Source: Massilia antarctica
Lineage (GTDB): Bacteria; Pseudomonadota; Gammaproteobacteria; Burkholderiales; Burkholderiaceae_D
Assembly: GCF_015689335.1 (NCBI RefSeq)
Contig: NZ_CP065053.1
Span: 1,426,001-1,490,000, forward strand
DNA length: 64,000 nt
Direction of reading: 5' to 3'
The notes under the pieces are model-generated. The model saw only the letters and a program-made list of their open reading frames with translations. It ran no database searches and was not told the DNA's origin. This document shows, in pieces, positions 1 to 8,691 of the stretch. The stretch's first letter is position 1. Every line of letters starts with the position of its first letter. Position numbers and translations under genes: made by a program.

Positions 1-720
1 CTGGCCGTGGTCGCGCTGGTCGTCGGGCTGCTGGTGACCTTGGTGGCGCTGCGCCTGGAGCGCAAGGAGCGCGAGCGTACTGCGCGCTTGCAGGACGAAC
101 GCGAACGCCATACCTTGGAGCGCGAGCTGCTCGACTCTCGCCTGCGCCTGCTGCAAGCCCAGATCGAGCCGCATTTCCTGTTCAATACCTTGGCCAATAT
201 CGCGGCGCTGGTCGAGGCCAAGTCCGACAACGCAGGGCCGGTGCTGCGCCATCTGATCGCCTACCTCAAGGCCGCGATGCCGCGTTTGAACGATGCCGAC
301 GCCACCCTCGACACCGAGCTGCAGCTGGTGCGCGCGTATCTGGAGCTGATGCACATGCGCATGCCCGACCGCCTGCGCTTCACCGTGGACACGCCGGCGG
401 TGCTGAACGGGTTGCCGTTCCCGGCGATGGCCTTGCTGACCCTGGTGGAGAACGCGGTGCGGCACGGTATCGATCCGAGCCTTGACGGCGGCTGCATCGA
501 GGTCGGCGGCAAGCTCGATGGCGCCAGCGGCAGGGTGAGCCTGTGGGTGAGCGACACCGGCATGGGCATGTCGGAATTGAGCCAGCCGGGCACCGGGTTG
601 AACAATGTGCGTACGCGCCTGCAGGCATTCTACGGGGACGGCGCCAAGCTCGATTTACATGAACAGCTGCCGCACGGCTTGCACGTCGAACTGACTTTTC
701 ACCCACGGAGCACCGCATGA
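1..720 (+). CDS. LytS/YehU-family sensor histidine kinase, 5' end cut by the window edge
   Basis: The reading frame is open from base 1, so the N-terminus, probably a membrane sensor, lies outside the window. What remains is a short hydrophobic end of a membrane segment, an arginine- and glutamate-rich coiled linker, then the His_kinase (PF06580) domain. The phosphoacceptor is the histidine of EPHFLFNTLANI (about nt 172). An N-box LVENAVRHGI and a G-box DTGMGMSE...GTGLNNVRTRL follow, as expected for a GHKL ATPase. The stop overlaps the next gene's start (ATGA), so it is co-translated with the LytTR regulator. The stimulus cannot be deduced from the fragment. Confidence 0.93.
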   Translation: MAVVALVVGLLVTLVALRLERKERERTARLQDERERHTLERELLDSRLRLLQAQIEPHFLFNTLANIAALVEAKSDNAGPVLRHLIAYLKAAMPRLNDADATLDTELQLVRAYLELMHMRMPDRLRFTVDTPAVLNGLPFPAMALLTLVENAVRHGIDPSLDGGCIEVGGKLDGASGRVSLWVSDTGMGMSELSQPGTGLNNVRTRLQAFYGDGAKLDLHEQLPHGLHVELTFHPRSTA

Positions 721-1487
721 ACCATCCTAGCGCCCTGATCGCCGACGATGAACCGCTGCTGCGCGAGCACCTGCGCGCGCAGCTGGCGCGGCTGTGGCCG
801 GCGCTGGACATCGTGGCCGAGGCGCGCAATGGCGCCGAGGCGATTGAACTGTTCGACCAGCACCAGCCGGCCATCGTGTTCCTGGACGTGCACATGCCGG
901 GACTGAATGGCATCGAGGCGGCGCGGGCGCTGGGGCGGCGGGCGCAGATCGTGTTCATTACCGCGTATGAGCAGTACGCGGTGCAGGCCTTCGAGCAGGG
1001 CGCCATCGATTATCTGGTCAAGCCGGTCGATCCGGCGCGCCTGGCCGACACGGTGCAGCGCTTGCAGGAACGGCTGGGGCGCGCGCCCGACGCGGGCATG
1101 TCCTTCGATTCGGTGCTCGAGCGCATGGCCAACGAGCTGCGCCAGCGCGCAGGCACGCGCACTTGGCTGCAGTGGATCAAGGCCTCGGTCGGCAGCCGGG
1201 TGCGCTTGATTGCGGTCGAGCAGGTGGCCTTCATGCGCGCCGATGGCAAGTACACCTCGGTGGTGTGGGACGAAGGCGAGGTTCTGATTCGCAAGAGCAT
1301 CCGCGAACTGGGCGACGAACTCGATCCGGACCGCTTCGTGCAGATTCACCGCTCTGTGATCGTCAATCTGCATTACGTGAGCGAAGTGGTGCGCGGGGTG
1401 AACGAGACGGCCGACGTGCACTTGCGCGGACGCGCGGAAGTGCTGCCGGTCAGCCGGAGTTACCTGCATCATTTTCGGCAGATGTAG
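717..1487 (+). CDS. LytTR-family response regulator
   Basis: A 256-residue response regulator. The receiver domain spans roughly residues 5-120, with the acidic pair D10-D11, phosphoacceptor D57 (FLDVHMPG), the T of FITAYEQYAV and K of DYLVKPVD. A LytTR DNA-binding domain follows (about 150-250; VGSRVRLIAVEQVAFMRADG and the VQIHRSVIVNL motif). It begins within the stop codon of the upstream kinase, so the two form a two-component system. LytTR proteins usually bind pairs of short direct repeats; the target here is unknown. Confidence 0.95.
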   Translation: MNHPSALIADDEPLLREHLRAQLARLWPALDIVAEARNGAEAIELFDQHQPAIVFLDVHMPGLNGIEAARALGRRAQIVFITAYEQYAVQAFEQGAIDYLVKPVDPARLADTVQRLQERLGRAPDAGMSFDSVLERMANELRQRAGTRTWLQWIKASVGSRVRLIAVEQVAFMRADGKYTSVVWDEGEVLIRKSIRELGDELDPDRFVQIHRSVIVNLHYVSEVVRGVNETADVHLRGRAEVLPVSRSYLHHFRQM

Positions 1488-1563
1488 CTGTCGAACCACC
1501 AACCGTCAGGGCGCGGCTGGCAAAACCGGATGCGCTTGGCGAAGGGATGTCGGCATGCCTTTG

Positions 1564-2883
1564 TCAACCCATCAGCGCTTCGATGTCGTCGATTGCCTTG
1601 GGTACGCCGGCACTGAGCACTTCCCGGCCCGATGCGGTCACCGCCACGTCATCCTCGATCCGGATGCCGATGTGCCAGAACTGTTCCGGCACGCCGGGCG
1701 CGGGCCTGATGTACAGGCCCGGTTCGACGGTAAGTGTCATGCCCGGGTGCAGGATGCGCCAGGCATCGGTGCCCGGTTCGCGGTAGCTGCCGACATCATG
1801 CACGTCCATGCCGAGCCAGTGGCTGGTTTTGCACATGAAGAACTGGCGCCAGGCGCCGCTGGCGATGACGTCGTCGAGCGACCCGACCCGGCCGGCATCG
1901 AGCAAGCCGGTGTCGAGCATTCCCTGGGACAGGATGCGCACTGCGGCCTCGTGCGGCGCCATCACGTGCGCACCGGGCTTCACGGCGGCAAGCGCGGCCA
2001 GCTGGGCGGCTAGCACGATCTCGTAGATCCGCCTTTGCGCCGGCGAAAAGCGGCCGTTGACGGGAAAGGTGCGCGTGATGTCCGACGCGTAGCTGTCCAG
2101 TTCGCAGCCGGCATCGATCAGCAGCAGCTCGCCATCGCGCAGTTGGGTGCGGCCGGGGTTGTGGTGCAGCACGCAGGCATTCGCGCCCGCCGCCACGATG
2201 GATGGATACGCCGGCGCCGCCGCGCCCTGGCGGTGGAATTCGTACAGCAATTCGGCCTCGACCTGGTATTCGGCCAGTCCCGCACGCGCCATGCGCATGG
2301 CGCGCAGATGGGCATCGGCCGCCACGGCGGCGCTGCGCCGCATGATGTCGAGTTCACCGCCATCCTTGAGCAGCCGCATGTCATCGATCAGCATATGGAC
2401 GTCGTGGATCAGCGCCGGCGCCCGCATGCCGGAGCGCGCCGCGCCGCGCAAGCCCCTTAGCGCTCCGTTGAGGCGCTCGTCGAAGGGCGCGTTGCGGCCC
2501 ATGCCGGCGTACAGGGCTGGCGAATCGGCCAGCAGGCCCGGCAGATGCTGGTCGAGCGCCGCGATGGAAAACGCCTGCTCGAACCCGAAATGCGCGCAGG
2601 CGCCGTCCGGGCCATGCCGGAAGCCATGCCAGATTTCGTGGGCGGCATCCTTGTCGCGGCAGAACAGGATGGCGCGCGATTGCGCCCCCGCCACCAGCAC
2701 GATCACGGCTTCCGGCTCGGTCACGCCGGAGAGATAATGAAAATAGCTGTCGTGCCGGAACGGGTACTCGACATCGTTGTTGCGCATGACTTCGGATGCG
2801 GTGGGAATGATGGCGACGCCGCCGCCGTGCTTGCACATCTGCGCGATCAGCCGCGCGCGCCGGGCTTGATAGGGTTGCATCAT
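1564..2883 (-). CDS. pepP: Xaa-Pro aminopeptidase (M24B)
   Basis: A 439-residue cytosolic metallopeptidase that removes N-terminal residues preceding proline. The N-terminal aminopeptidase-P domain (RRARLIAQM, the DSYFHYLSGVTEPEA stretch) leads into the pita-bread catalytic domain. Metal ligands are visible in LLIDAGCELDSYASDITRTF, HWLGMDVHDVG, LTVEPGLYI and GIRIEDDVAV. Length agrees with E. coli PepP (about 440). The frame is open further upstream, but the start MMQPYQ overlaps the stop of the upstream transporter gene (ATGA), giving a normal-length protein. This implies translational coupling. Confidence 0.95.
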   Translation of the reverse strand: MMQPYQARRARLIAQMCKHGGGVAIIPTASEVMRNNDVEYPFRHDSYFHYLSGVTEPEAVIVLVAGAQSRAILFCRDKDAAHEIWHGFRHGPDGACAHFGFEQAFSIAALDQHLPGLLADSPALYAGMGRNAPFDERLNGALRGLRGAARSGMRAPALIHDVHMLIDDMRLLKDGGELDIMRRSAAVAADAHLRAMRMARAGLAEYQVEAELLYEFHRQGAAAPAYPSIVAAGANACVLHHNPGRTQLRDGELLLIDAGCELDSYASDITRTFPVNGRFSPAQRRIYEIVLAAQLAALAAVKPGAHVMAPHEAAVRILSQGMLDTGLLDAGRVGSLDDVIASGAWRQFFMCKTSHWLGMDVHDVGSYREPGTDAWRILHPGMTLTVEPGLYIRPAPGVPEQFWHIGIRIEDDVAVTASGREVLSAGVPKAIDDIEALMG

Positions 2884-3755
2884 GCGCCTTTCAGGGAAGG
2901 GAAGAACTGCCATTGCAGGTTGACCCCGAGCGTGGCGCTGGCGATGAGCGCAAAGCCGGCCAGTTGCATCGCACCGAGCGCGTGGCCGTAGACGGCAACA
3001 TCGACCACCACCGCCGCGGCCGGATACAGAAAGGTGAGCACGGCGATGATGGCCGTGTTCATGCGCGGCGTGGCGCCGTACACCATCACGTAGGCGAGCG
3101 CGGTGGGAATCAAGCCCAGGCCCGCCAGCCAGCCCCACTGATTGACGCCGATGCCGCCGGCGGGCATGCTGAAGAACCCGGCCGTGAGCACGGTGCCGGT
3201 GAGGCAGTGGGTCAAGGCGGTCAGATGGGGCGGCATGCCGCGAATGGCGCGCGTGGTGAGGGTGACGCCGGCGTAGGCGACGGCGGCGCCGAGGGTGCAG
3301 GCAATGCCGATCAGATAGGTGGAACTGAGCGCCATGTCGGTGCGCAGTCCGCATGCCAGCACGAGGCCGGCGAATCCCACGCCGACCCAGCCGATATTGT
3401 TGGCGCCGACCCTTTCCTTGAGCAGGAGCGAGCCGAAAATCAGGACCAGGAACGGTTGCACGTGGTACACGATGGTGGTCACGGAAATGCCGATGCGGGC
3501 GATCGCTTCAAAGAACATCACCCAGTTGACGCACATCAGAATGCCGCTGCCGAGGGCCAGCCCCAGATTCTTCATCGAGACATTGCTGCGCTTGAGCATG
3601 CCTTTGTACGCACAGTACGCCAGCAGGATGGCGGCCCCGAAAGCGCAGCGGAAAAACACGGTCATCACGGGCGCCAGCGCGGCTTCGTGGAAGAAGATAC
3701 CCAAGGTGCCAAGCATGAGCATGGCTGCGGCGAAAGAGATGGCGGGGTTGGACAT
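2880..3755 (-). CDS. DMT-superfamily EamA transporter
   Basis: A 291-residue inner-membrane protein with about ten hydrophobic segments in two EamA repeats, typical of drug/metabolite transporters that export amino acids or metabolites. The start MSNPAISFAA is chosen because AGGAG lies 6 nt upstream; a longer frame has no such site. The stop overlaps the pepP start, so the two form an operon, and it is divergent from the LysR gene at 3852. The substrate is unknown. Control by the neighbouring LysR protein is likely but inferred. Confidence 0.9.
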   Translation of the reverse strand: MSNPAISFAAAMLMLGTLGIFFHEAALAPVMTVFFRCAFGAAILLAYCAYKGMLKRSNVSMKNLGLALGSGILMCVNWVMFFEAIARIGISVTTIVYHVQPFLVLIFGSLLLKERVGANNIGWVGVGFAGLVLACGLRTDMALSSTYLIGIACTLGAAVAYAGVTLTTRAIRGMPPHLTALTHCLTGTVLTAGFFSMPAGGIGVNQWGWLAGLGLIPTALAYVMVYGATPRMNTAIIAVLTFLYPAAAVVVDVAVYGHALGAMQLAGFALIASATLGVNLQWQFFPSLKGA

Positions 3756-3835
3756 GAGGTGCTCCTGTAAGTGGTTCCGGGCTATCATCGGGCAGCGCCA
3801 CACATCAAACAAGCTGATTTATTTTATGAAATTCA

Positions 3836-3848
3836 TTCGATAATCGAA
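3836..3848. promoter_or_regulatory. Candidate LysR operator (T-N11-A palindrome)
   Basis: TTCGATAATCGAA is a perfect 6-bp inverted repeat around one central A and fits the LysR T-N11-A consensus. It ends 3 nt before the LysR start codon, in the 96-bp gap shared with the divergent transporter gene. The position suits autorepression plus control of the transporter. No footprint or homologous site was compared. Confidence 0.5.
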
Positions 3849-3851
3849 ACC

Positions 3852-4718
3852 ATGAAACCCGACCTGAACCTGAACCAGCTGCGCACCTTTGTCGCCGCGG
3901 CCGACCACATGAGCTTTGTCGGCGCGGCCGACGTCGTACACCGTTCGCAGGCGGCGGTGAGCATGCAGATCATGAAGCTGGAGGAGACGGTCGGACAGGC
4001 GCTGTTCGCGCGCCACACGCGCCGCATCGGGCTGACGGCGGCGGGCGAACGCCTGCTGCCGTATGCGCGCCAGATGCTCGCGCTTGAGGCGCAGGCGCTG
4101 GCCGCGCTGCGCACGCAAGAGGTGGTCGGGCGCGTGGTGCTCGGCGCGCCCGACGACTATGTGGCGTCCCTGCTGCCGCCGGTGCTGGAGCGCTTCACCA
4201 AGCTGTTCGCCAATGTCGAGATCGAGCTGGTCTGCCTGCAAAGCACCTTGCTCAAGCCGATGCTGCAAAAGGGCCAGATCGACCTGGCGTTCGTGACCCG
4301 CGCCGACGGCCTGGAAGGCAGCCTGATCCGGCGTGAAGCGATGGTCTGGGTCGGCTCGCAACGGCATGCGGTATGGAAAAAGTCGCCGCTGCCGGTGGCG
4401 CTGTTCGACCAGGGCTGCGCGGCGCGCGCGCACACCCTGGCCGCGCTGGAGCAATGCGGCAGGCCGTACGGCGCGACCTACAGCAGTCCGAGCCTGCTGG
4501 GCATCGTGGCGATGGTCGATGCGGGACTGGCGGTGGCGGCGCTGGCCGAATGCAGCATCCCGGCGCACCTGGTGCGGCTGGGCGAAGCGGAGGGCTTGCC
4601 GCCGGTGGAGCCGCTTGACGTCGTGCTGATCAGGGGGCGCAACAGCAATTCGCCGGCGGTGGAGTGCCTGGCCGGCGAAATCATGGCGGCTTTGCGCCCT
4701 TTGCGCGCTGCCGCCTGA
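3852..4718 (+). CDS. LysR-family transcriptional regulator
   Basis: A 288-residue regulator. The N-terminal winged helix-turn-helix (about residues 5-63) reads NLNQLRTFVAAADHMSFVGAADVVHRSQAAVSMQI and LFARHTRRIGLTAAG. The rest is a periplasmic-binding-protein-like effector domain. The start MKPDLNLNQLRTF matches the family; an upstream in-frame extension would run through the palindrome at 3836. It is transcribed away from the EamA transporter/pepP pair, the classic arrangement for a LysR protein and its target. The effector is unknown. Confidence 0.93.
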   Translation: MKPDLNLNQLRTFVAAADHMSFVGAADVVHRSQAAVSMQIMKLEETVGQALFARHTRRIGLTAAGERLLPYARQMLALEAQALAALRTQEVVGRVVLGAPDDYVASLLPPVLERFTKLFANVEIELVCLQSTLLKPMLQKGQIDLAFVTRADGLEGSLIRREAMVWVGSQRHAVWKKSPLPVALFDQGCAARAHTLAALEQCGRPYGATYSSPSLLGIVAMVDAGLAVAALAECSIPAHLVRLGEAEGLPPVEPLDVVLIRGRNSNSPAVECLAGEIMAALRPLRAAA

Positions 4719-4762
4719 CAGCGGGCCGGCTCCTGATGAACAAGCGGCCCGCGAACAATTTG

Positions 4763-5215
4763 CTAGCGGCGCAGCGAGGGGATGCGATACAGCAGGACCG
4801 CCGTGCCGAGCAGGGCGAGGAAGAAGCCGATGATGCCGGCGCTGGTCAGCGCGCTGGCCATGCCTTCGCCGGGATCGCGCTGATCGAAGTCGGTCTTGAA
4901 GACACCATCGGCCGGCTTGTCGGTGGCGTAGGCGATCTGCACGGGGGAGTCGGCCATTGCCTGGGCTTGCTCTTGCGTGTCAAACCAGTGCGAGTCCATT
5001 TTGTAGCTTGCTCCGGCGGCGGCATAACTGAAGTTCGCCTGGTAGGTGACCTTGCCCTTCTTGGTTCGCTTGGTAATGCCTTCCGGCGTCGCCAGCACGT
5101 AGGCAGGCGATTTGGCGATGGCGGCGTTGGTGTTGATTTTCTCGATGTTAAACCATGCGACGAGGCCGAACGCGATGGCAAAAACGACCATAAAAGTGAT
5201 GAGCGGTTTCTTCAT
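4763..5215 (-). CDS. Small membrane protein, DUF3592-like (paralogue A)
   Basis: A 150-residue protein with an N-terminal membrane segment (about 5-22), an extracytoplasmic middle of beta character (AKSPAYVLAT, VTYQANFSYAAAG, SPVQIAYATDKPADG) and a C-terminal membrane segment (about 125-145) ending YRIPSLRR. The middle resembles DUF3592 proteins. It is clearly paralogous to the protein at 7009-7464: both share AKSPAYVLAT, VTYQ.NFSY, DFD.RD and a .YPSLR or .IPSLR tail. Function is unknown. The 292 bp upstream to the GST gene show no gene. Confidence 0.75.
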   Translation of the reverse strand: MKKPLITFMVVFAIAFGLVAWFNIEKINTNAAIAKSPAYVLATPEGITKRTKKGKVTYQANFSYAAAGASYKMDSHWFDTQEQAQAMADSPVQIAYATDKPADGVFKTDFDQRDPGEGMASALTSAGIIGFFLALLGTAVLLYRIPSLRR

Positions 5216-5507
5216 GATGACTCAGGGATAATATGTAGTTAAAAACGCAACAAGTATCCCATACGAAACGTCAATACACTTTCAAAACATTGCATTTTCG
5301 GGATTATTGTTCCATTATTGCAACATACTTGTCCGACTGTGTCGCCTCGTGTCGAGGCATGCAACACTTCTTTGGCCCAAAAAAAATGTGTCGTTGGCAG
5401 CATTGCCTGGGGCGCCAGGCTGCCTGTTGCAAGCGGGGGCCAACAGGCCGGCGGTTCCGGCTTGCAGGCCTGGCCTTTAAGCTCCGGCGACCAGGCCGGC
5501 ATGCACC

Positions 5508-6197
5508 TCAAACCGTGTCCGGGTCGAAGTAGCGGCGGGACAAACCGCTGCGACCAGGAAAGAACTTGAAGTAGGGCCGTGCCTGGTCGATGGTGAGCGC
5601 CACCGATGGATGCGCCATCAAGCGCTCGACATAGGCCGCCAGGTGGCCGTGCCGCGGCGGCGGCGGCACGTAGGCCACGGCATAGAACAAGGCCGGCGCC
5701 GCGGCGCAATCGGCCATGCTGAAGGCAGCGCCGGTCACCCATGTCCGGCCTTCGAGCTGGCGCTCGATGAAGGCGTAGGCCGACGACAGGCGTTCCCGCG
5801 CCTGGGCCACGGTGTGCGCGTCGCGCTCGCCTTCCGGCCGCAGCAGGTCGGCTGTCAAGGCTTGCATCGGCGTCATCACGTACAGGTCGAACAGGCGGTC
5901 CCACAAGCGCACCTCGAGCGCTGCGTCCGGCGCATCCGGAATCAAGGTGCGGCCCGGGCGGGCATGGTGGCGCTGGAGATACTCGATGATGATGCTCGTT
6001 TCGGGCAGCGCGCGCGGCCCGTCCATCAACAGCGGCATCTTGCCCGTAGGCCAGCGCGCCAGGTGGGCGGCGCGCTCATCGGGGTCGCCCAGGTTGAGCA
6101 GCTGCTTGTCCACTTCGATGCCGAGCGCGTCGATCGCGATCAGCACCTTGTGGCAGCAGGACGATAAGGGATGGTAGTGGAGCGTGAGCGCATTCAT
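5508..6197 (-). CDS. Glutathione S-transferase family protein
   Basis: A 229-residue protein. The N-terminal thioredoxin-like domain (about 1-80) contains LHYHPLSSCCHKVLIAIDALG and the glutathione-binding region TGKMPLLMDGPRALPETSIIIEYL. The C-terminal helical domain contains the ALEVRLWDRLFDLYVMTPMQ and FSMADCAAAPALFYA stretches. Start MNALTLHYHP is preferred over the ATG seven codons upstream, because the perfect palindrome at 6211-6228 overlaps that codon and would then be partly translated. The true substrate is unknown. Confidence 0.9.
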   Translation of the reverse strand: MNALTLHYHPLSSCCHKVLIAIDALGIEVDKQLLNLGDPDERAAHLARWPTGKMPLLMDGPRALPETSIIIEYLQRHHARPGRTLIPDAPDAALEVRLWDRLFDLYVMTPMQALTADLLRPEGERDAHTVAQARERLSSAYAFIERQLEGRTWVTGAAFSMADCAAAPALFYAVAYVPPPPRHGHLAAYVERLMAHPSVALTIDQARPYFKFFPGRSGLSRRYFDPDTV

Positions 6198-6210
6198 CTG
6201 ATTGCCTGTG

Positions 6211-6228
6211 CTTTCCAAAAGTGGAAAG
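6211..6228. promoter_or_regulatory. Inverted repeat upstream of the GST gene
   Basis: CTTTCCA-AAAG-TGGAAAG is a perfect 7-bp inverted repeat with a 4-nt loop. It ends 13 nt upstream of the GST start on the minus strand. The size and site suit a repressor operator (HxlR- or MarR-type, for example). No regulator gene of these families lies next to it. Confidence 0.45.
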
Positions 6229-6303
6229 TATGTGCCCGATGGCGCGCCGAGTCAAAATCCGCCTTCGGGACGGCCGGCAGTGACGGGCCGTCTCCAGTAG
6301 CGC

Positions 6304-6834
6304 TTACGCCGCGGCCGCCGGGTAGCTGCTTGCCCGGGCCGGCGCCCGCAATACCTGCCAGCATGTCAGATTGCGTGCCAGGCCGCCCAGGAAGTAGCCG
6401 TTAAAGACGCCGAACAAGGCGCACACCAGCATCGAAAACAGCGCATTGTGGCTGGCCTGCGGCTGGACGACGAGGGTCACCGCCGTGGCGTACTTGGTGA
6501 AGAAAATCGCCAGCATCATCGCCAGCGGCACCCAACTGCCGTGGACGCGCACCTTGCCGGGCGTGGCGCCAGCGCTGATGCCTGCGCTGCCGAACTTCCA
6601 CACCAGCAACGTCATCACCACCGCGCCGCTGGCCCAGGCCGACAGCGGGAGGAAGGCGGTACCGAACTTTGCCGCGATGTCCTGCAAGGACAGGGCCAGC
6701 ATGATGAGGGGGATGATGAACATCTTTCCAAGCGTCATCTCGCGCGCGCGCAGCGCGACGACGCCACGATACACCAGCAAGGCGAGAATGGCCCAAACGT
6801 AGAGGGGGGTGTGGATCAGGATCTGAATCAGCAT
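6304..6834 (-). CDS. Integral membrane protein of unknown function
   Basis: A 176-residue protein with five or six hydrophobic segments (starting MLIQILIHTPLYVWAILALLVY; also MFIIPLIMLALSL, AWASGAVVMTLLVW, WVPLAMMLAIFFTKYA, ALFSMLVCALFGVFNGYFLGGL). It may belong to the DUF6622 family, recalled only by overall look. The start is supported by GGAG 6 nt upstream. It sits between the GST gene and paralogue B of the DUF3592-like pair, all on the minus strand. No function is assigned. Confidence 0.75.
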   Translation of the reverse strand: MLIQILIHTPLYVWAILALLVYRGVVALRAREMTLGKMFIIPLIMLALSLQDIAAKFGTAFLPLSAWASGAVVMTLLVWKFGSAGISAGATPGKVRVHGSWVPLAMMLAIFFTKYATAVTLVVQPQASHNALFSMLVCALFGVFNGYFLGGLARNLTCWQVLRAPARASSYPAAAA

Positions 6835-7008
6835 GGCAGGCTCCGCAAGGTTGCTTAAGTTGGTGCCACTTTGCCCGCGACCGGAATGAAGAGGGAAGGC
6901 ATGCGACGAATCACCCGGCACAGGCGCGAAATGCAGCCTGACGGCGCCAGATGCAGAGGTGCCGAACGCCCGGGCAAAAAATCGCCCCCGGCTCATCGGC
7001 CGCGCCGA

Positions 7009-7464
7009 TCAGTCGCCACGCAGCGAAGGATATTTCCAAAGGAAAAACAGCGTGGCCAGGATAGAAAAGCACAAGGCCCATTCAAGCGCGCTCCAGATCG
7101 CGCTTCCAAGGCTTTCGGCAAGGTCGCGCTTGTCGAAGTCGCTCCTGAAAATACCTTTGGCTGGCGCCGTGGTGGGGTAGGCGATTTCAACCGGCGATGC
7201 GGCCAGCGACTCGGCTTGCGCCAGTGTCTTCAGCCACTGCGTATCTTTCTTGTAGGTGATGCCATCGACCACGTAGCTGAAGTTAAGCTGGTACGTCACG
7301 TCGTTGTTCCGCGTTTTCTGGCTGATGCGTTCGGCTGTCGCAAGCACATAGGCCGGCGACTTGGCGACGTCGTCGTTGGTGTGGAACTGCGTGACGGCGA
7401 TGGAAGCAAAAAAGGCGAATAGAAGGGCAAAAATGCCAAGGAAAGTAGCGTAGGGGGTTTTCAT
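7009..7464 (-). CDS. Small membrane protein, DUF3592-like (paralogue B)
   Basis: A 151-residue protein with the same plan as the one at 4763-5215: N-terminal membrane segment (FLGIFALLFAFFASIAV), extracytoplasmic region (AKSPAYVLATAERIS, VTYQLNFSYVVDG, SPVEIAYPTTAPAKG), second membrane segment and a KYPSLRGD end. The start MKTPYATF matches the paralogue's MKKPLITF. The frame is open 55 codons further upstream, but that part is not conserved. Probably an old duplication now separated by two genes. Function unknown. Confidence 0.75.
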   Translation of the reverse strand: MKTPYATFLGIFALLFAFFASIAVTQFHTNDDVAKSPAYVLATAERISQKTRNNDVTYQLNFSYVVDGITYKKDTQWLKTLAQAESLAASPVEIAYPTTAPAKGIFRSDFDKRDLAESLGSAIWSALEWALCFSILATLFFLWKYPSLRGD

Positions 7465-7659
7465 CGGGTCGAATGGCGTTGCCGTCAATTCGGCGAATAA
7501 CAGGATGGCATGCCGCTCGCAGCTACCGTCGGACCGCTTGCGTTTTTTACTGGTTTCAATAGCGGAGCCATCGACACGTTGCGCTTCGTTCAGCCAGTCT
7601 TGCGATAAGGGCCCGACGATGAGCAGCAAGCTTGACTGTCCGCCAAGGCGGCCTGCCCC

Positions 7660-8301
7660 TCAAGCCGCGCCGTCTTTTTCCTTGAAATGAAAACGGCACA
7701 TCTGATCGCCCTTGGCCATGCATTGCTGATGCTCGACCGTGCTGCCGGTAAACGTCCCGAGCAGGGCCAGGTCAAAGCGGCACACATGAGGATTGCGCTG
7801 CGCCAAGGTGTGGAACACGCAATTGTGGGCCTCGATCGCATCGCCCTTGCCGTCGGCGGCGGGATGCGCGTCGTAACCGAGTTGTTCCATCAATGTGCTG
7901 AGCTTTTCAATGCGCTTGACCGGATCGCTCAAGCCGGGATGCTGGGCCAGCAGTTCGGTGCCGACTTGGGTTCCCATCTTCTCAAGGCGCTCCACCATGC
8001 CATCGACGCCCACTTCGCGCTCGACCGATTCAACCAGCAACTGGGCAAACCACACGTAGTGACGCGGGAAACACTCGTGTCCCTGCTCGCTCAGCGCGTA
8101 CAGTTGCTCCGGCCGCCCGCCCGAGGCGCGCGTCTGCGCCTTGATCACCAGGCCGTCATTGAGCAGCGCGGCGACATGCTGACGCACCGCGTTGCGGGTA
8201 ATCGACAATGGCACCGACAGTTCATCGACCGTCATGCCTGCCTTATTCTTTAACAATTCCTTGAGCAACTGCTTCTGCGTCGCTCCCAACATGTCCAACA
8301 T
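7660..8301 (-). CDS. SufR-like winged-helix regulator with a four-cysteine C-terminus
   Basis: A 213-residue regulator. The N-terminal DeoR/ArsR-type winged helix (about 10-75) reads TVDELSVPLSITRNAVRQHV and GGRPEQLYALSEQG. The C-terminal part carries Cys161, Cys174, Cys194 and Cys202, spaced C-X12-C-X19-C-X7-C, which looks like a metal or Fe-S cluster site. The first spacing equals that recalled for SufR; the others differ. Start MLDMLGATQK has GGAG 5 nt upstream; the longer frame would place this site inside the gene. Likely a sensor of iron, Fe-S or redox state. The promoter carries a motif also found before the ferritin-like gene at 10134. Confidence 0.82.
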   Translation of the reverse strand: MLDMLGATQKQLLKELLKNKAGMTVDELSVPLSITRNAVRQHVAALLNDGLVIKAQTRASGGRPEQLYALSEQGHECFPRHYVWFAQLLVESVEREVGVDGMVERLEKMGTQVGTELLAQHPGLSDPVKRIEKLSTLMEQLGYDAHPAADGKGDAIEAHNCVFHTLAQRNPHVCRFDLALLGTFTGSTVEHQQCMAKGDQMCRFHFKEKDGAA

Positions 8302-8691
8302 AATCTCTCCAGCGGGCAGGATATCGCCCATCCATCCAGGCGCAATCGCGCCATCCGCATTTTAACCCGCCGCGACTTTAAAACACATAAAACATGTTTC
8401 GCTTTACAAACTGCCGGCATAGCGACCGGCAAGTCGAGGCGTCATTCCGCTACCTCGGCTTTGCCCGCTTCGGCCGCCGGGTCGATCCATTCGCCTTGGC
8501 CGCCTTGTCCGTGGCCGCGCCCCAACACGCGCGACATGGGCAATGCCGCCTTCGCTCCGGTATTTCGCCAGATTATGGACACGGTCGATGCGATGCGCCA
8601 ATTTTCAAGGCTGTGCCACCGTGAGCGGTGCAAGCCAGGTCGTCCTGGCAAAGGCGGGAACGGCGTTGGGATGCGCCACATTGCAAGCAGG
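8302..8691. other. Intergenic region with a regulatory motif and possible gene remnant
   Basis: The first 100 bp upstream of the regulator are AT-rich and hold its promoter and the motif at 8377-8399. From about 8440 to 8690 the DNA is GC-rich with short frames on both strands, such as a minus-strand frame ending GEWIDPAAEAGKAEVAE at 8442. None has a convincing start or a family I recognise. This may be decayed coding sequence, like the cytochrome remnant on the other side of the Stealth gene. Confidence 0.4.
8377..8399. promoter_or_regulatory. Candidate operator for the SufR-like regulator (autoregulation)
   Basis: The segment reads TTTAAAACACATAAAACATG followed by TTT. It contains the perfect palindrome AAACATGTTT (8390-8399). 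It lies about 75 bp upstream of the regulator start. A close match (TTTAAACACTTAAAACAT, 10017-10034) and a second AACATGTT (10002-10009) lie before the ferritin-like gene. Sharing such a specific AT-rich string suggests a common DNA-binding protein, most simply the product of 7660-8301. Confidence 0.5.

Noticed and set aside
2883..3354. Upstream extension of pepP to 596 codons
   Set aside because: It runs through the EamA transporter gene; the ATGA-coupled start gives the family length.
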